From: Actinoplanes ianthinogenes
GTDB lineage: Bacteria; Actinomycetota; Actinomycetes; Mycobacteriales; Micromonosporaceae
Length of the DNA stretch: 64,000 bases
Direction of reading: 5' to 3'
NCBI RefSeq assembly: GCF_018324205.1
Contig: NZ_AP023356.1
Coordinates: 186,001 to 250,000, forward strand
Shown: positions 1 to 9,442 of the stretch, in pieces
How the letters are laid out: each line of letters starts with the position of its first letter
Numbering within the stretch: the stretch's first letter is position 1
The notes under the pieces: model-generated
Databases searched by the model: none
The model's input: only the letters and a program-made list of their open reading frames with translations
Told to the model about the DNA's origin: nothing
Made by a program: the position numbers and the translations under genes

Positions 1-1
1 G

Positions 2-181
2 GAGCTGGACGAGTCGCTGCCCCGGTACACGGCGGTGGCGGCATATCTGCACGAGCGGGACGGTGATCTGGTGACGGCGGCGCGGTGGTATGCGGAGGCG
101 GCACGCAAAGCTTCCACCATCGCCGAGCGGGATCACCTGACGCGCCAGGCGGCCCGGCTCCATGCGCGCCTGCGTCGCTGA
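2..181 (+). CDS. RNA polymerase sigma factor, C-terminal fragment (partial)
   Basis: The window opens inside a reading frame that stays open to a TGA at 179-181, giving the last 59 residues of a protein. The fragment is helical and TPR-like, with the motifs YLHERDGD and AARWYAEAARKA followed by a charged stretch ending HARLRR. That pattern matches the C-terminal extension of the large ECF-type sigma factors carrying a DUF6596 tail, where a short repeat follows the sigma-4 region. The sigma-2 and sigma-4 DNA-binding regions lie outside the window, so the assignment rests on the tail alone. It converges with the minus-strand gene that ends at 218, 36 bases away. Confidence 0.55.
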   Translation, partial: ELDESLPRYTAVAAYLHERDGDLVTAARWYAEAARKASTIAERDHLTRQAARLHARLRR

Positions 182-217
182 CCGTTATCACCTGCCGGAA
201 GCACCCGGTGCCCGGGC

Positions 218-1009
218 TCACCGAGTTCCGATGATCACCCGCCCGGGGCTGGTCCGCCCGTCCACCGACGCCCACAACCGCAGACACCCGAGCACCATCC
301 CCGGCGGACCGATCATCGCCGCGTCGTCCCTGGTCATCCCGGAGGCGAGGTCAGCGAACCGCCCACTGAGCTCGGTCACCCGGGCCCCGGGCACCGCCGC
401 GGCCGCCCGGAACACCTCGTCCCGCACCCGAGTGGTCAGCCCCGCCCACCAGGTGCCGGGCGCCGCCGGCGGCCGATGCACCACCGAGCAGAGCGCCTCG
501 TCCACGTCCAGCAGCGCGAACAGCCGCTCCCGCGGATCCGCCGCCCGGCCGTACCGCTGCATCCGCTCCAGCAGCTCAGCCCGATAACCTTCCACCGTCG
601 CCGGCTGGTCGAACCGCCCCGCCGCCATCCCGTCCCGGGTAGGCAGCAGATCCACCAGCTCCCCGTCCCGCTCCGCCACCGCGAGCACCTGAGCGGCCAG
701 GACCACCAACGGATGCTCCTGTCCGAACGCCGAGACCAGGTCCGCGGGCAGCGGCGCCGACGGGTCCAGGCGCAGCCCGGGGCGGCCGGTGCTCGGGTCG
801 TACGGAAAAAGGATCTCCCGCTCCCCCAGACTCCGCACGTCGTCCCACAACCCGTCCCCCAGCAGCGAGGCCAGGTCCCGGCGCAGCAGAGCGGCCGCCG
901 GATGCTCCGGCCCGGCGTCCTCGATCGCCCGGTCGAGCCCGAGCAGATACCCCCGCACCACCGCCCGGTACGCCGGATCCTCCAGCAGTTCCCGCAGCTG
1001 CTGATACAT
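218..1009 (-). CDS. Uncharacterised 263-264 aa protein, third gene of the GTPase/Hsp70 operon
   Basis: I do not recognise a family. The product is soluble, helix-rich and acidic in its first half, with no signal peptide, membrane segment or catalytic motif that I can see; it has motifs such as DDVRSLGEREILFPYD and a conserved-looking DVDEALCSVVHRP. The ATG at 1009-1007 shares a base with the TGA of the Hsp70-like gene (1011-1009), and a GTG directly upstream (1012-1010) would give one extra residue and a GTGA overlap. Either way translation is coupled to the upstream gene, so the protein very probably works with the Hsp70-like ATPase and the GTPase, as adaptor or third subunit. That role is inference from position only. 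Confidence 0.75.
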   Translation of the reverse strand: MYQQLRELLEDPAYRAVVRGYLLGLDRAIEDAGPEHPAAALLRRDLASLLGDGLWDDVRSLGEREILFPYDPSTGRPGLRLDPSAPLPADLVSAFGQEHPLVVLAAQVLAVAERDGELVDLLPTRDGMAAGRFDQPATVEGYRAELLERMQRYGRAADPRERLFALLDVDEALCSVVHRPPAAPGTWWAGLTTRVRDEVFRAAAAVPGARVTELSGRFADLASGMTRDDAAMIGPPGMVLGCLRLWASVDGRTSPGRVIIGTR

Positions 1010-4000
1010 CACTGCTCGCCGTTGTACGGATCGGAGCTCTCGTCCTTCTCCGCACCCGGATCCATCGGCGTGGAGTACACCGCACCCTTGTGCTCGTCCA
1101 TCTCGGCCAGGCTCCGGGCCCGCAGATAGTCCGGTTTCCCGGCCTGCACCCGCAGCACCCCGGCGTCGTCGAGCGTCGCGTACCAGTCTCCCGCGTGGTT
1201 GCGGGCCGGCAGCGTGCCCAGCGCCTCGACCCGGTCCCCGTCGCGCAGGAAGAACGTCCAGCCGTCCCGGCCCGGTGCCGGCAGCGGCTCCGGGCTCACC
1301 ACCCCGGCGCGGAACTCACCGGTCAGCGACTGCTCGGCGGCGAACTCCTCGGTCAGCTCGACCGGTTGCAGGGTGTCGTCGCGGCGGAAGACCGGCAGCT
1401 GCACCAGGTCGTCGCCGGCGCCGTTGCGCAGCATGATCCGCCCGGCGACCTCCGCGATGACCGGCGTCTTCCCGCGGGTGGACAGCATCGAGGCGAGCCG
1501 GCCCGCCGGCGCCAGCAGTTCCAGGCCACCGACGGCCGGGACCAGATAGGTCGGGGTCGGATCGGCCTCGGCCGGGCGTTCCTCGCCCCGGTCCCGCCAC
1601 AGGTGCAGGGTCAGCTCGAGGGTCTGATCGATCTCCAGGTTGGTCTGGATGCCGGCCAGCCACTCCACCCGGGACGGGTCGATGTTGAGGTTGAGGGCGT
1701 CCAGGGCCTCCTGCGCCGGCCGGTACTTCTGTTTGCGGACCGTGTCGGACAGGTCGTAGGCGCCCCACTGCTTGCCGGCCGTGTCGCCGTCGATCACCCG
1801 GTTGATCAGCACGGTCCGGCTCAGCGGGCCCAGGTAGGTTCGTCGGCTGACGGTGCCGTCCGGGCGGACCTGGTCGAACGGATCGTTGGCGTGCAGCACC
1901 GGGTACGGCTGGCTGTGCCGGGTGACGCTGAACGACGCCGGCAGTGTCTGGAAGATGTTCTGCACGTCGACGGTGATCTCGGTGGCGCCCCGGGTGACGA
2001 TGGTCAGCGCGTCCCGGTTGTGCGCGGCGAGCCGCCGCATCCGCTCCACCCAGGCGGCCCCGATCGAGGTGGCGCTCTTGGCGCTGCGCAGGTCGACGAC
2101 GAGCGCCGCCGGATTCCACTCGATCACCGCCTCGTCGGCGGCCGCGGCCGCGAACTCCTCCGCGATCACCTGCTCGACCAGCGGCATCCGGCTGGCCCGG
2201 CCGGTCAGGATCAGCCGGTCGAGCGGCTGCGGGTTGCCCTGGAAACGGCTGTGCACCAGGCCGATCGCGAGTTTGGCGACCTGCCGCAGCGCGGGGCGGG
2301 CGATCTGCTCGAACAGCTCCGGCCGCAGCACCAGCGGCACGGGCAGGCTCGCGAGCAGCCGGTCGGCGGCCTCCGGGTCGGTGCCGGTGGCCTTCGCCAT
2401 CGAGCGCAGCACCGGCGCCAGCCGCTCCGCGGTCAGCTCGAACGGCCGGCCGCCGCCCAGTTCGCCGGTCTTGGCCTGCTCGGCGAGCCGCCACAGCAGG
2501 TGAAAGGTGGCCCGGCTCTCCCGCCGGTCCTTCCAGTGGGTCGGCGCGGCCAGCTCTGCGGCCCTGCGGTGCGGCAGGTCCAGCCGGGAGTTCTGCGCCC
2601 AGCCGGCGCCGCCCCGCAGGTGGTGCAGCTCCTCCTCGATCAGCGCGCCGGGCCGGTACCGGTCGTCGGTCCAGAGCGCGTTGTTCCGGTTCTCGAACTT
2701 GTCGATGCGCCGCACCGCGTCGTCCAGCCAGCTGCGGCCGTCCGGCAGCGGTCCGGCCTGGAGCAGCGCGTCGGCGAGCACCGCCTTGATCCAGTGGTAG
2801 ACGCCGAGCGTCAGGTAGTCGCCGCCGCGGTGCTCGCGCCCGTTGGTGCCGCGCAGCGTCGGCACCACCTTGTAGACCTTGCCCTGCAGGTGCTCGGGCA
2901 CCCGCAGACCGACCGGCGAGACGTCGTAGAGGTCGAAGGTGAACAGCGCGATGTCGGTGGTTCCGCCGCCGATGTCGATGACCAGGACGTTTTCGGTACG
3001 CGCGGCCGGGTTCCCGGTCGGCCGCATCCGCGCCCGCAGCGCCTCCACCCCCACCTCCAGGTGGCTGCCCAGCTCCCGCATCAGGAAGAAGAACGCCACC
3101 GCCACCGCCTCGTCGTAGGTGATGGTGACCTCGGTGATCCCGGCCGCCTCGCTGACCAGGTCGCGCAGCTTGCGCCGGACCGCGCCCGGCGCCGCGGTGG
3201 GGTAGGTGACGACCACCTTGTTGATCGGCCGGTGGTCCATCCCCTCGGTCTGCCCGGCGTACTTGTTCGCCTGGTCGACGAGCTGCGCGATGGCCCGGGC
3301 GATCACCTCGTCGGTCCGGATCCCGCGTTCCTCCAGCGCCTGCGCCTCGGACCGGCCGAGATGCCGTTTCAGTCCGGTGAGCACCAGTGACTCGTCGCCG
3401 GCGGCGGTCACCGTCAGCGGCCGGCCGAGCCGGACGCTCAGCACGCCGTCGGTCCGGCTCACCTCGACGGTGCTGTCGATGATCGGCTCGCCGCCCGGGC
3501 CGAGCGGCACCTCGTGCAGCTGCGACCGGTCCGGGGCCGGTGCCCGGAACACCTCGCCGTACGCCGTCTGGATCCGGTCGGCCAGCCACTCGCCCAGCGG
3601 CGGCGGCAGGGCCGGCTGGCTGGTGTCCAGGGTGAGCAGCACCTGGTGCAGCAGCGGTGTCTCGTCGCCGCGTTCGCGTTCCAGCGCCCAGATCAGCTGG
3701 TCGACGGTGCGTGCCCCGGTGTCCGGCAGGCAGCGCGCCGCGACGTCGCCGCGCAGCCGGTCCCAGGCGGCGCTCACCCGGTCCCGGGGGTCCGGCCGGG
3801 ACCGCAGCAGCGCCACGACCTCGTCGCGCAGCACCGCGGCCTGCGACGCGGGCAGCACCGTGATCGGGAACAGCCACTGGTCCCAGAGCGTGACCGTGGA
3901 CGCGGTGGTGCCGAAGTCGACGGCGAGCACCCCGTGGTGGAATCGGGGCTCCTCGTCCGTCGGCGGCTCCGGCACGACCGAGGCGCGCAGCACGAAACCG

Positions 4001-4359
4001 ATCGACGCGGCGACGTGGTGGGCGGCCCACTTGCCGTCCGGCATCCGCTCGTGGAAGAACGCGGTCACCCGGACCGTGGCCGCCGCCGCCCCGCCCCACT
4101 CGACGGTTTCGCCGGGCAGCACGATCCGGCCGGGCAGTTCCCGCGAGCCGACACCCCAGCCCTTGGCGAGCCGGTCGGCGAGGGCCTGGTCGACGTCACC
4201 GGCCGCGGCTTCGACGCCGAGCAGCCAGACCGGGCCGTCGACCGGTTCGACCGTCAGGTCGGGCAGGGTCACCCGGCCGCCGACGACGGTCACCGGCAGG
4301 TCTGAAACGTCGGTGGCGGCGGGCCGGCCGTCGCCGCCGATTCCGATGCGCACCGGCAT
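1009..4359 (-). CDS. Large Hsp70/actin-fold ATPase, SrfB-like (1116 aa)
   Basis: The protein carries the Hsp70/actin ATPase signature in an unusual frame. Residues 1-140 are a family-specific N-terminal domain. The phosphate-1 motif AVDFGTTAS is at about 147-155, a connect-type segment KVVVTYPTAAPGAVRRKL at 381-398, the phosphate-2 motif IDIGGGTTD at 461-469, and an adenosine-type motif LILTGRASRMPLVEQV lies further on. More than 300 residues follow, with no canonical DnaK substrate-binding domain recognisable. At 1116 residues it is much longer than DnaK (about 640) and closer to the SrfB (COG4457) group of putative virulence factors. The start ATG (4359-4357) overlaps the TAA of the GTPase gene (4361-4359) by one base, so the two are translationally coupled. 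The frame stays open upstream of this start, but that part is low-complexity shadow of the GTPase gene. Function is unknown; ATP-dependent remodelling of a partner is inference. Confidence 0.82.
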   Translation of the reverse strand: MPVRIGIGGDGRPAATDVSDLPVTVVGGRVTLPDLTVEPVDGPVWLLGVEAAAGDVDQALADRLAKGWGVGSRELPGRIVLPGETVEWGGAAAATVRVTAFFHERMPDGKWAAHHVAASIGFVLRASVVPEPPTDEEPRFHHGVLAVDFGTTASTVTLWDQWLFPITVLPASQAAVLRDEVVALLRSRPDPRDRVSAAWDRLRGDVAARCLPDTGARTVDQLIWALERERGDETPLLHQVLLTLDTSQPALPPPLGEWLADRIQTAYGEVFRAPAPDRSQLHEVPLGPGGEPIIDSTVEVSRTDGVLSVRLGRPLTVTAAGDESLVLTGLKRHLGRSEAQALEERGIRTDEVIARAIAQLVDQANKYAGQTEGMDHRPINKVVVTYPTAAPGAVRRKLRDLVSEAAGITEVTITYDEAVAVAFFFLMRELGSHLEVGVEALRARMRPTGNPAARTENVLVIDIGGGTTDIALFTFDLYDVSPVGLRVPEHLQGKVYKVVPTLRGTNGREHRGGDYLTLGVYHWIKAVLADALLQAGPLPDGRSWLDDAVRRIDKFENRNNALWTDDRYRPGALIEEELHHLRGGAGWAQNSRLDLPHRRAAELAAPTHWKDRRESRATFHLLWRLAEQAKTGELGGGRPFELTAERLAPVLRSMAKATGTDPEAADRLLASLPVPLVLRPELFEQIARPALRQVAKLAIGLVHSRFQGNPQPLDRLILTGRASRMPLVEQVIAEEFAAAAADEAVIEWNPAALVVDLRSAKSATSIGAAWVERMRRLAAHNRDALTIVTRGATEITVDVQNIFQTLPASFSVTRHSQPYPVLHANDPFDQVRPDGTVSRRTYLGPLSRTVLINRVIDGDTAGKQWGAYDLSDTVRKQKYRPAQEALDALNLNIDPSRVEWLAGIQTNLEIDQTLELTLHLWRDRGEERPAEADPTPTYLVPAVGGLELLAPAGRLASMLSTRGKTPVIAEVAGRIMLRNGAGDDLVQLPVFRRDDTLQPVELTEEFAAEQSLTGEFRAGVVSPEPLPAPGRDGWTFFLRDGDRVEALGTLPARNHAGDWYATLDDAGVLRVQAGKPDYLRARSLAEMDEHKGAVYSTPMDPGAEKDESSDPYNGEQ

Positions 4360-6749
4360 TATGCGAACCCCTTGTCCTCGCCCAGCTGCGGGTCGTCCCG
4401 CAGCCGGTCGTCCTCGGTGGTGGTGCGATGCCCGGCCGGGCCGAACACGTCGGTCAGGAAGGCGTCGAGCTCCTGCCCGATCGGCAACCGGTCGGTCAGC
4501 TCGTTGAGCTCCCGGTGCATCACCGCGGTGCGCCGGCGCAGCCGGGCCGCCATCGCGGTGTGCCCGGCCCGGACCGCGCTGGCGGCCAGTTCCCGCCGCA
4601 GCCGCATGACGTAGACCTGGTGCGACTCGATCCGGTCGGCCCGTTCCCGGTGCCACGGCAGCGCCCGGTCGGCCCGCAGCGGGAAGATGTCGGCTGCCGT
4701 GGGTGGCGGGCTGGTCCCGGGCGGCACCTCGAGATCGGACAACCATTTGATCTGTACGGCCCGGCGCAGGTCCTCGAGGACGTCCGGGTGCCTGGCCAGC
4801 GCCGCCTCGCGATGCTCGCCCAGCCCGTCGCGCAGCCGGTCGATCCCGTCGCCGAGCTCGTCGCGCCGCTGGACGAGCCAGTGCAGGATCATGCGGTCGG
4901 CGACGTCGGCGCCGGTCTGCCGGGCCAGCGTCACCGCGTCGGTGAACGGCTGGAGGAAGTCCCTGGTGAGGGTGGCGACCGGGCGCTGGCCGGGCCGGAC
5001 CGTCCGGTCGGTGACCGAGCTGAACAGCCGCTCCCACTCGCGCCAGCCGAAGACCGCGGCGGTGACCGCCCGCTGGATCTCGGCGGCCCCGGTCCGCCCG
5101 GACGCGAGCGTGAACGACGGTGCGAAGACGTCGACCGCGCAGCGCCGTGCCGAGGTGGCCGCCGCCGCCTTGGCCGCGGTGACCAAGTCGCGGAACGCGT
5201 ACATCGGGGAGGCCGCCGACTCGGCCCGGCGGTCGAGCTCCTCCTCCAGTTGCTGCCTCGCCGCGCCGGCCAGCTCGCGCAGCTCCGCCAGGTGCGGGTG
5301 GATCCGGCTGCGTTTCTGCGCCAGCCCGTGCTGCTCGGCGTGCCGCGTCACCAGCCGCCGCAGCCGGCCGAGCCCGCCGTCCTGCGCGTAGTCCCGCAGC
5401 GGCCCGGCGATCCCCTGTCCACCCGGGACCCGTCCGGCGATCTGTCCCCACGCGGCCGCCGCCTGCCGCAGCGTCGCCCGCCACTCCCCCGGGTCCCGGT
5501 GCGCCGGTGGCCGGATCGGCGGTGGCCGGTCCGCGTCGCCGAGCGCCCAGGCGGTCGCCACCGACACGATCGCCGTACCGTCACCGTCCTCCGAGGTGGC
5601 CCGTTCCGCCTCCCGCCAGAGTGCCTTCAACCCGGTCAGGTGCGGATGGCCGACGATGTCCGCGCTGCTCAGCGGCGCCCGGTCGGTGGCCAGCTCGGGC
5701 GCCGACTCCTCCAGCCGGTCGAACCGGCTGATCAGCGCGAGGACCGCGTCGCGCCGCTTGGCCGGGCCGCCCTGCTGCCCGTCCTCGTGGTCGAGCTGGG
5801 CGAAGTCCATCCGGATCCGGCCCGGGTCGCTGGCGTCCGGCCGTTCCGGATCGATCAGCAGCATGATCGTGTTGAGCCGGGGCAGCGTGTGCCGGAGCAG
5901 GAACCGGTCGCGCATCTCGGACGGCGACGCGCCGCGCCCCGGGAAGTCGAGCAGCACCACGTCGTCGTCGACCCGGTGCCGTTCGAAGGGCCAGTACCGG
6001 GCCGGCACCCGCACGGTCACCGACACCCGGTCGACCAGGGACGCGGTCGAGCGCAGGAACTCCGCGTCCACCTGGTCGACCTGGACCGGCCGGGCCGGGG
6101 GCAGCTCCCAGCCCGGCACGTGCCCGGGTGGGCGGGCCACGATCGGCAGCAGGCCTTCGCGTACGGTCGCCCAGTCCAGCCGCAGCGGCGCACCGGTCAC
6201 CAGCCACGGATAGGACACCGCCGCGTCCCGCAGCCCGATCAGTTCCCGGACCGGCACCCGCAGGTCCTCGACGTCCCAGGCGACCCGCCGGCACCAGTCG
6301 CTGATCTGCTCCCAGTCGTCGCCGCCCGGCTCGGCCAGCCCGTACTTGCGGGCGTCCGCGGCGAGCGTGCGCAGCATCGCGTCCCGGCAGGCGGCCAGGG
6401 CCGGCCCGTCGAAGTAGCGCACCGCCACCGGGTCCTGCACCCGGGTCGGCCCGTCGCCCGGGTCCACCACCGGGTGCAGCGCGGTGATGTTGCCGGTGGT
6501 CGCGTTCGCGGTGGCGGGCAGCAGGCCGGGATCGCCGAGCAGCGCGCCCAGCAACACCGATTTCCCGGTGGTGAACTGCCCGACGAACGCGACGGTGACC
6601 GGCTCGGCCGCGGCCGCGAGCACCCGCTGCCGGGCCTTCTCGATCCGGTCGGCGAGGTCCGGGTCGAGCAGGACACGTTCCGCGAGCACCGCGTCGGCCG
6701 TTTCCACGGCTTCGGCACGCATGGCCTTGATGGCCTGGCTGTCGGTCAT
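4359..6749 (-). CDS. Dynamin-like GTPase, SrfC-like (796 aa)
   Basis: A P-loop GTPase leads the operon. G1 is GQFTTGKS at residues 57-64, preceded by a hydrophobic strand. A G2-like NATTGNIT lies near 82-89, and G3 is DFPG at 268-271 inside DDDVVLLDFPGRGA. A G4-like segment ISRFD follows near 340 in place of the usual N/TKxD. The remainder is long and helical, as in dynamin-like proteins and the SrfC (COG4458) putative virulence factors. There is no signal peptide or obvious membrane anchor. I chose the ATG at 6749 because the residues before it (back to 6818) look non-coding and AT-rich; no strong ribosome binding site is visible. The gene is followed without a gap by the Hsp70-like ATPase. 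A membrane- or complex-remodelling role is inference. Confidence 0.8.
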   Translation of the reverse strand: MTDSQAIKAMRAEAVETADAVLAERVLLDPDLADRIEKARQRVLAAAAEPVTVAFVGQFTTGKSVLLGALLGDPGLLPATANATTGNITALHPVVDPGDGPTRVQDPVAVRYFDGPALAACRDAMLRTLAADARKYGLAEPGGDDWEQISDWCRRVAWDVEDLRVPVRELIGLRDAAVSYPWLVTGAPLRLDWATVREGLLPIVARPPGHVPGWELPPARPVQVDQVDAEFLRSTASLVDRVSVTVRVPARYWPFERHRVDDDVVLLDFPGRGASPSEMRDRFLLRHTLPRLNTIMLLIDPERPDASDPGRIRMDFAQLDHEDGQQGGPAKRRDAVLALISRFDRLEESAPELATDRAPLSSADIVGHPHLTGLKALWREAERATSEDGDGTAIVSVATAWALGDADRPPPIRPPAHRDPGEWRATLRQAAAAWGQIAGRVPGGQGIAGPLRDYAQDGGLGRLRRLVTRHAEQHGLAQKRSRIHPHLAELRELAGAARQQLEEELDRRAESAASPMYAFRDLVTAAKAAAATSARRCAVDVFAPSFTLASGRTGAAEIQRAVTAAVFGWREWERLFSSVTDRTVRPGQRPVATLTRDFLQPFTDAVTLARQTGADVADRMILHWLVQRRDELGDGIDRLRDGLGEHREAALARHPDVLEDLRRAVQIKWLSDLEVPPGTSPPPTAADIFPLRADRALPWHRERADRIESHQVYVMRLRRELAASAVRAGHTAMAARLRRRTAVMHRELNELTDRLPIGQELDAFLTDVFGPAGHRTTTEDDRLRDDPQLGEDKGFA

Positions 6750-6914
6750 GAATGCACTAATACCGAAGGAAATACCCGAGCGATTTGAAAGTCGCCCGAA
6801 AGATTCTCGGGAAAACAATCACCGAAAAACGCCGGGCCCCGGTGAATCCTCCGAAGGTGCACAAATCAAAGACCATTTTCCGTACGCCGAAAGGCGCGTC
6901 CCGGATGGACGTGA

Positions 6915-7826
6915 TCAGAACACGGTCGCCCAGTCGTCGCGCATGCTGACGATCGTCCAGCCCTGCCGCCCCGCCTCGGTCAGCGCCAGCTCGGCACCGG
7001 CGACGTAGTCGAACTCCCGCTCGGCGTCGTCGTGCTTGAGCAGGAGACGCAGGCTGGGCCGGTCCGGGTGCTGGGCGAAGCCGAGCATGGCGATGTCGCC
7101 GTTGGAGTTGCCCGCGGCGAGCAGCGGGCGGCGTCCGGTGCGGCTCCAGATCCGGACCGGCTTCTCCGGGCCGTCGTCGAGGTAATCGGCTTCGGCACGG
7201 CGCACGATCGTCCCGCCCCGCTCGTCGGGCCGGTACTCGATGGCGACCGTGCTGCCGATCACCCGCTCGCGCGGGATGCCGTACACCTCCTGGCTGATCG
7301 GACGCACGAAGTCACGGCCGCCCCCGGAGACGATGTAGCTGGTGAATCCGTTGCCGGCGAGGTGGTCGAGCAGCTCGATCATCGGCGCGTAGGCACACCG
7401 CAGGTACTCGCGGTCGAGCGTCGGATGCCTGGTCTTGCGCAGGAAACGCTCGGACTGCTCCTCGAAATCCTCGACGGTGATCCCGTCGTAGGCCGCGAGG
7501 ATGCCGGCGGCGAGCAACCGGACGTTGCGGTCGTTGCCGGCGTAGTGCTCGGCCAGCACGGCGGCGAGCCAGGCGTGGTCCTGCTCGTACGCGGCCTGCC
7601 ACGGCTGGCGGTCACGCAGCGCCGGGTCGGTCTCGGCCATCCGGGTCAGCCGCCGCAGGATGAAGTCCAGCTGGATCGGGATCGGTTTCTCGCACCACAG
7701 GGTCCCGTCGTTGTCGAAGACCGCCACCCGCTCCTCGACCGGCACCTCGGCCGCCACGCTCCGGACGAAGTCCAGGACGGCTCGTCTCGCGTCCCCGTCC
7801 CGCCAACTCGCCAGCGCTCTCGTCAC
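6915..7826 (-). CDS. HAD-superfamily phosphatase
   Basis: Haloacid-dehalogenase-type phosphohydrolase of about 303 residues. Motif I is VAVFDNDGT (DNDGT at residues 38-42 from this start), motif II is IVSGGGRDF, and motif IV lies in AAGNSNGDIAML, where the GNSNGD acidic loop binds the magnesium. A large cap of about 130 residues lies between motifs I and II, which fits the phosphoserine-phosphatase-like class with a C1 cap. No signal peptide is seen. The start used is the GTG at 7826-7824, just ahead of conserved-looking sequence; an upstream GTG at 7886 would add 20 Pro/Arg-rich residues and cannot be excluded. It diverges from the arylsulfatase gene, and the shared region suggests a joint role in releasing sulfate and phosphate esters (inference). 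Confidence 0.8.
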   Translation of the reverse strand: MTRALASWRDGDARRAVLDFVRSVAAEVPVEERVAVFDNDGTLWCEKPIPIQLDFILRRLTRMAETDPALRDRQPWQAAYEQDHAWLAAVLAEHYAGNDRNVRLLAAGILAAYDGITVEDFEEQSERFLRKTRHPTLDREYLRCAYAPMIELLDHLAGNGFTSYIVSGGGRDFVRPISQEVYGIPRERVIGSTVAIEYRPDERGGTIVRRAEADYLDDGPEKPVRIWSRTGRRPLLAAGNSNGDIAMLGFAQHPDRPSLRLLLKHDDAEREFDYVAGAELALTEAGRQGWTIVSMRDDWATVF

Positions 7827-7939
7827 TCCCCGACGATCAGGCCGGCGGGCGGTCGGCGCCTCACCCGGGCGGGGTGAGGCGGGCACCGGGGCGGCTCCGC
7901 TTGACTGGGCCCGCCACGTAGTCGAACGGGGAGGTCGCG

Positions 7940-9442
7940 ATGCCGGGGGAACGCCCGAACATTCTGGTCGTCTGGGGCGATGACATCGGGATCTCGAACC
8001 TCAGCTGCTACAGCGACGGGCTGATGGGATACCGGACGCCGAACATCGACCGGATCGCCGAGGAGGGTGCCCGGTTCACCGACTACTACGGCGAGCAGAG
8101 CTGCACGGCGGGCCGGGCCGCCTTCATCTGCGGGCAGAACCCGATCCGGACCGGGCTCACCAAGGTGGGCATGCCCGGGGCGACCGTGGGCATCCAGCCG
8201 GAGGACCCGACGATCGCGACGGCGCTCAAGGCGCACGGGTACGCGACCGGCCAGTTCGGCAAGAACCACCTCGGCGACCGCGACGAGCACCTGCCGACCG
8301 TGCACGGCTTCGACGAGTTCTTCGGCAACCTGTACCACCTCAACGCCGAGGAGGAGCCCGAGCAGCAGGACTATCCGCGCCCCGAGGACTTCCCCGAGTT
8401 CCACAAGCGGTTCGGCCCGCGCGGGGTCATCCACTCCTGGGCGGGCAAGGACGGCACCCAGCGCATCGAGGACACCGGCCCGCTGACCCGCAAGCGGATG
8501 GAGACCGTCGACGAGGAGTTCCTCGCCGCCGCGAGCACCTTCATCCGTGACAAGGCCGCCGCCGAGCAGCCGTTCTTCGTCTGGTTCAACTCCACGCACA
8601 TGCATTTCCGCACGCACGTCAAGCCGGAGAGCCGGGGCCAGGCCGGGCGGTGGCAGTCCGATTACCACGACACGATGATCGACCACGACAAGCTGGTCGG
8701 TGACCTGCTCAGGCTGCTCGACGAGCTGGGCATCGCCGACGACACGATCGTGGTCTACTCCACCGACAACGGGCCGCACATGAACACCTGGCCGGACGCC
8801 GGGATGACGCCGTTCCGCGGAGAGAAGAACTCGAACTGGGAGGGCGCCTACCGGGTGCCCGCGGTGGTGCGCTGGCCGGGGCGGATCGCGCCGGGGACGG
8901 TGCTGAACGACATCATGAGCCACGCCGACTGGTTCCCGACGCTGCTCGCCGCCGCCGGGGTGCCGGACATCTCCGGCGCGCTCAGGGCCGGCGCCGACCT
9001 CGACGGCACCCGCTTCCACGTGCACCTCGACGGCCACGACCAGCTCGGCTACCTCACCGGGGAGTCGGCGAGCAGCGCCCGGCAGCACTTCTTCTACGTC
9101 TCCGACGACGGGGACCTGACCGCTGTCCGCTACGGCAACTGGAAGCTGGTCTTCCTGGAGCAGCGGGCCGCCGGCACCCTGCGGGTGTGGGCCGAGCCCT
9201 TCACCGAGCTGCGCGTACCGAAAATCTTCAATCTGCGGACCGATCCCTATGAGCGGGCCGACACCACCTCGAACACCTATTACGACTGGCTGCTCGACCA
9301 CGCCTGGCTGGCCGTGCCGATGCAGGCGTTCGTCTTCGACATGTTGCAGAGCTTCGTCGAGTTCCCGCGCCGGCAGAAGCCGGCGAGTTTCAGCCTGGAA
9401 CAGGTGCTGGCCAAACTCCAGGCCGGGATCCCGAGCGCGTGA
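7940..9442 (+). CDS. Arylsulfatase (type I, formylglycine-dependent)
   Basis: Sulfatase of the alkaline-phosphatase superfamily, 500 residues, hydrolysing organic sulfate esters. The N-terminal metal site is PNILVVWGDDIG. The catalytic sulfatase motif is CTAGR at residues 55-59, which fits the C-x-A/P-x-R code in which the cysteine is oxidised to formylglycine. Further family signatures are GKNHLGDRDEHLPTVHGFD and VVYSTDNGPHMNTWPD, the latter carrying calcium ligands. No signal peptide is visible, so a cytoplasmic location or non-classical export is likely. GGGGAGG lies ahead of the ATG at 7940 and acts as ribosome binding site. The stop codon overlaps the start of the formylglycine-generating enzyme gene, so activating enzyme and substrate are made together. 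Confidence 0.93.
   Translation: MPGERPNILVVWGDDIGISNLSCYSDGLMGYRTPNIDRIAEEGARFTDYYGEQSCTAGRAAFICGQNPIRTGLTKVGMPGATVGIQPEDPTIATALKAHGYATGQFGKNHLGDRDEHLPTVHGFDEFFGNLYHLNAEEEPEQQDYPRPEDFPEFHKRFGPRGVIHSWAGKDGTQRIEDTGPLTRKRMETVDEEFLAAASTFIRDKAAAEQPFFVWFNSTHMHFRTHVKPESRGQAGRWQSDYHDTMIDHDKLVGDLLRLLDELGIADDTIVVYSTDNGPHMNTWPDAGMTPFRGEKNSNWEGAYRVPAVVRWPGRIAPGTVLNDIMSHADWFPTLLAAAGVPDISGALRAGADLDGTRFHVHLDGHDQLGYLTGESASSARQHFFYVSDDGDLTAVRYGNWKLVFLEQRAAGTLRVWAEPFTELRVPKIFNLRTDPYERADTTSNTYYDWLLDHAWLAVPMQAFVFDMLQSFVEFPRRQKPASFSLEQVLAKLQAGIPSA

Noticed and set aside
1090..3390. Long plus-strand frame opposite the Hsp70-like gene
   Set aside because: Composition (Arg, Gln, Val, Pro) is that of the complement of a high-GC gene; no domain or ribosome binding site.
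4360..5484. Upstream extension of the Hsp70-like frame to 5484
   Set aside because: The extension lies fully inside the GTPase gene, is Arg/Pro/Gly-rich without structure, and the ATG at 4359 overlaps the GTPase stop in the usual coupled way.
4428..6788. Long plus-strand frame opposite the GTPase gene
   Set aside because: Antisense shadow with the same biased composition; the minus-strand product has clear GTPase motifs.
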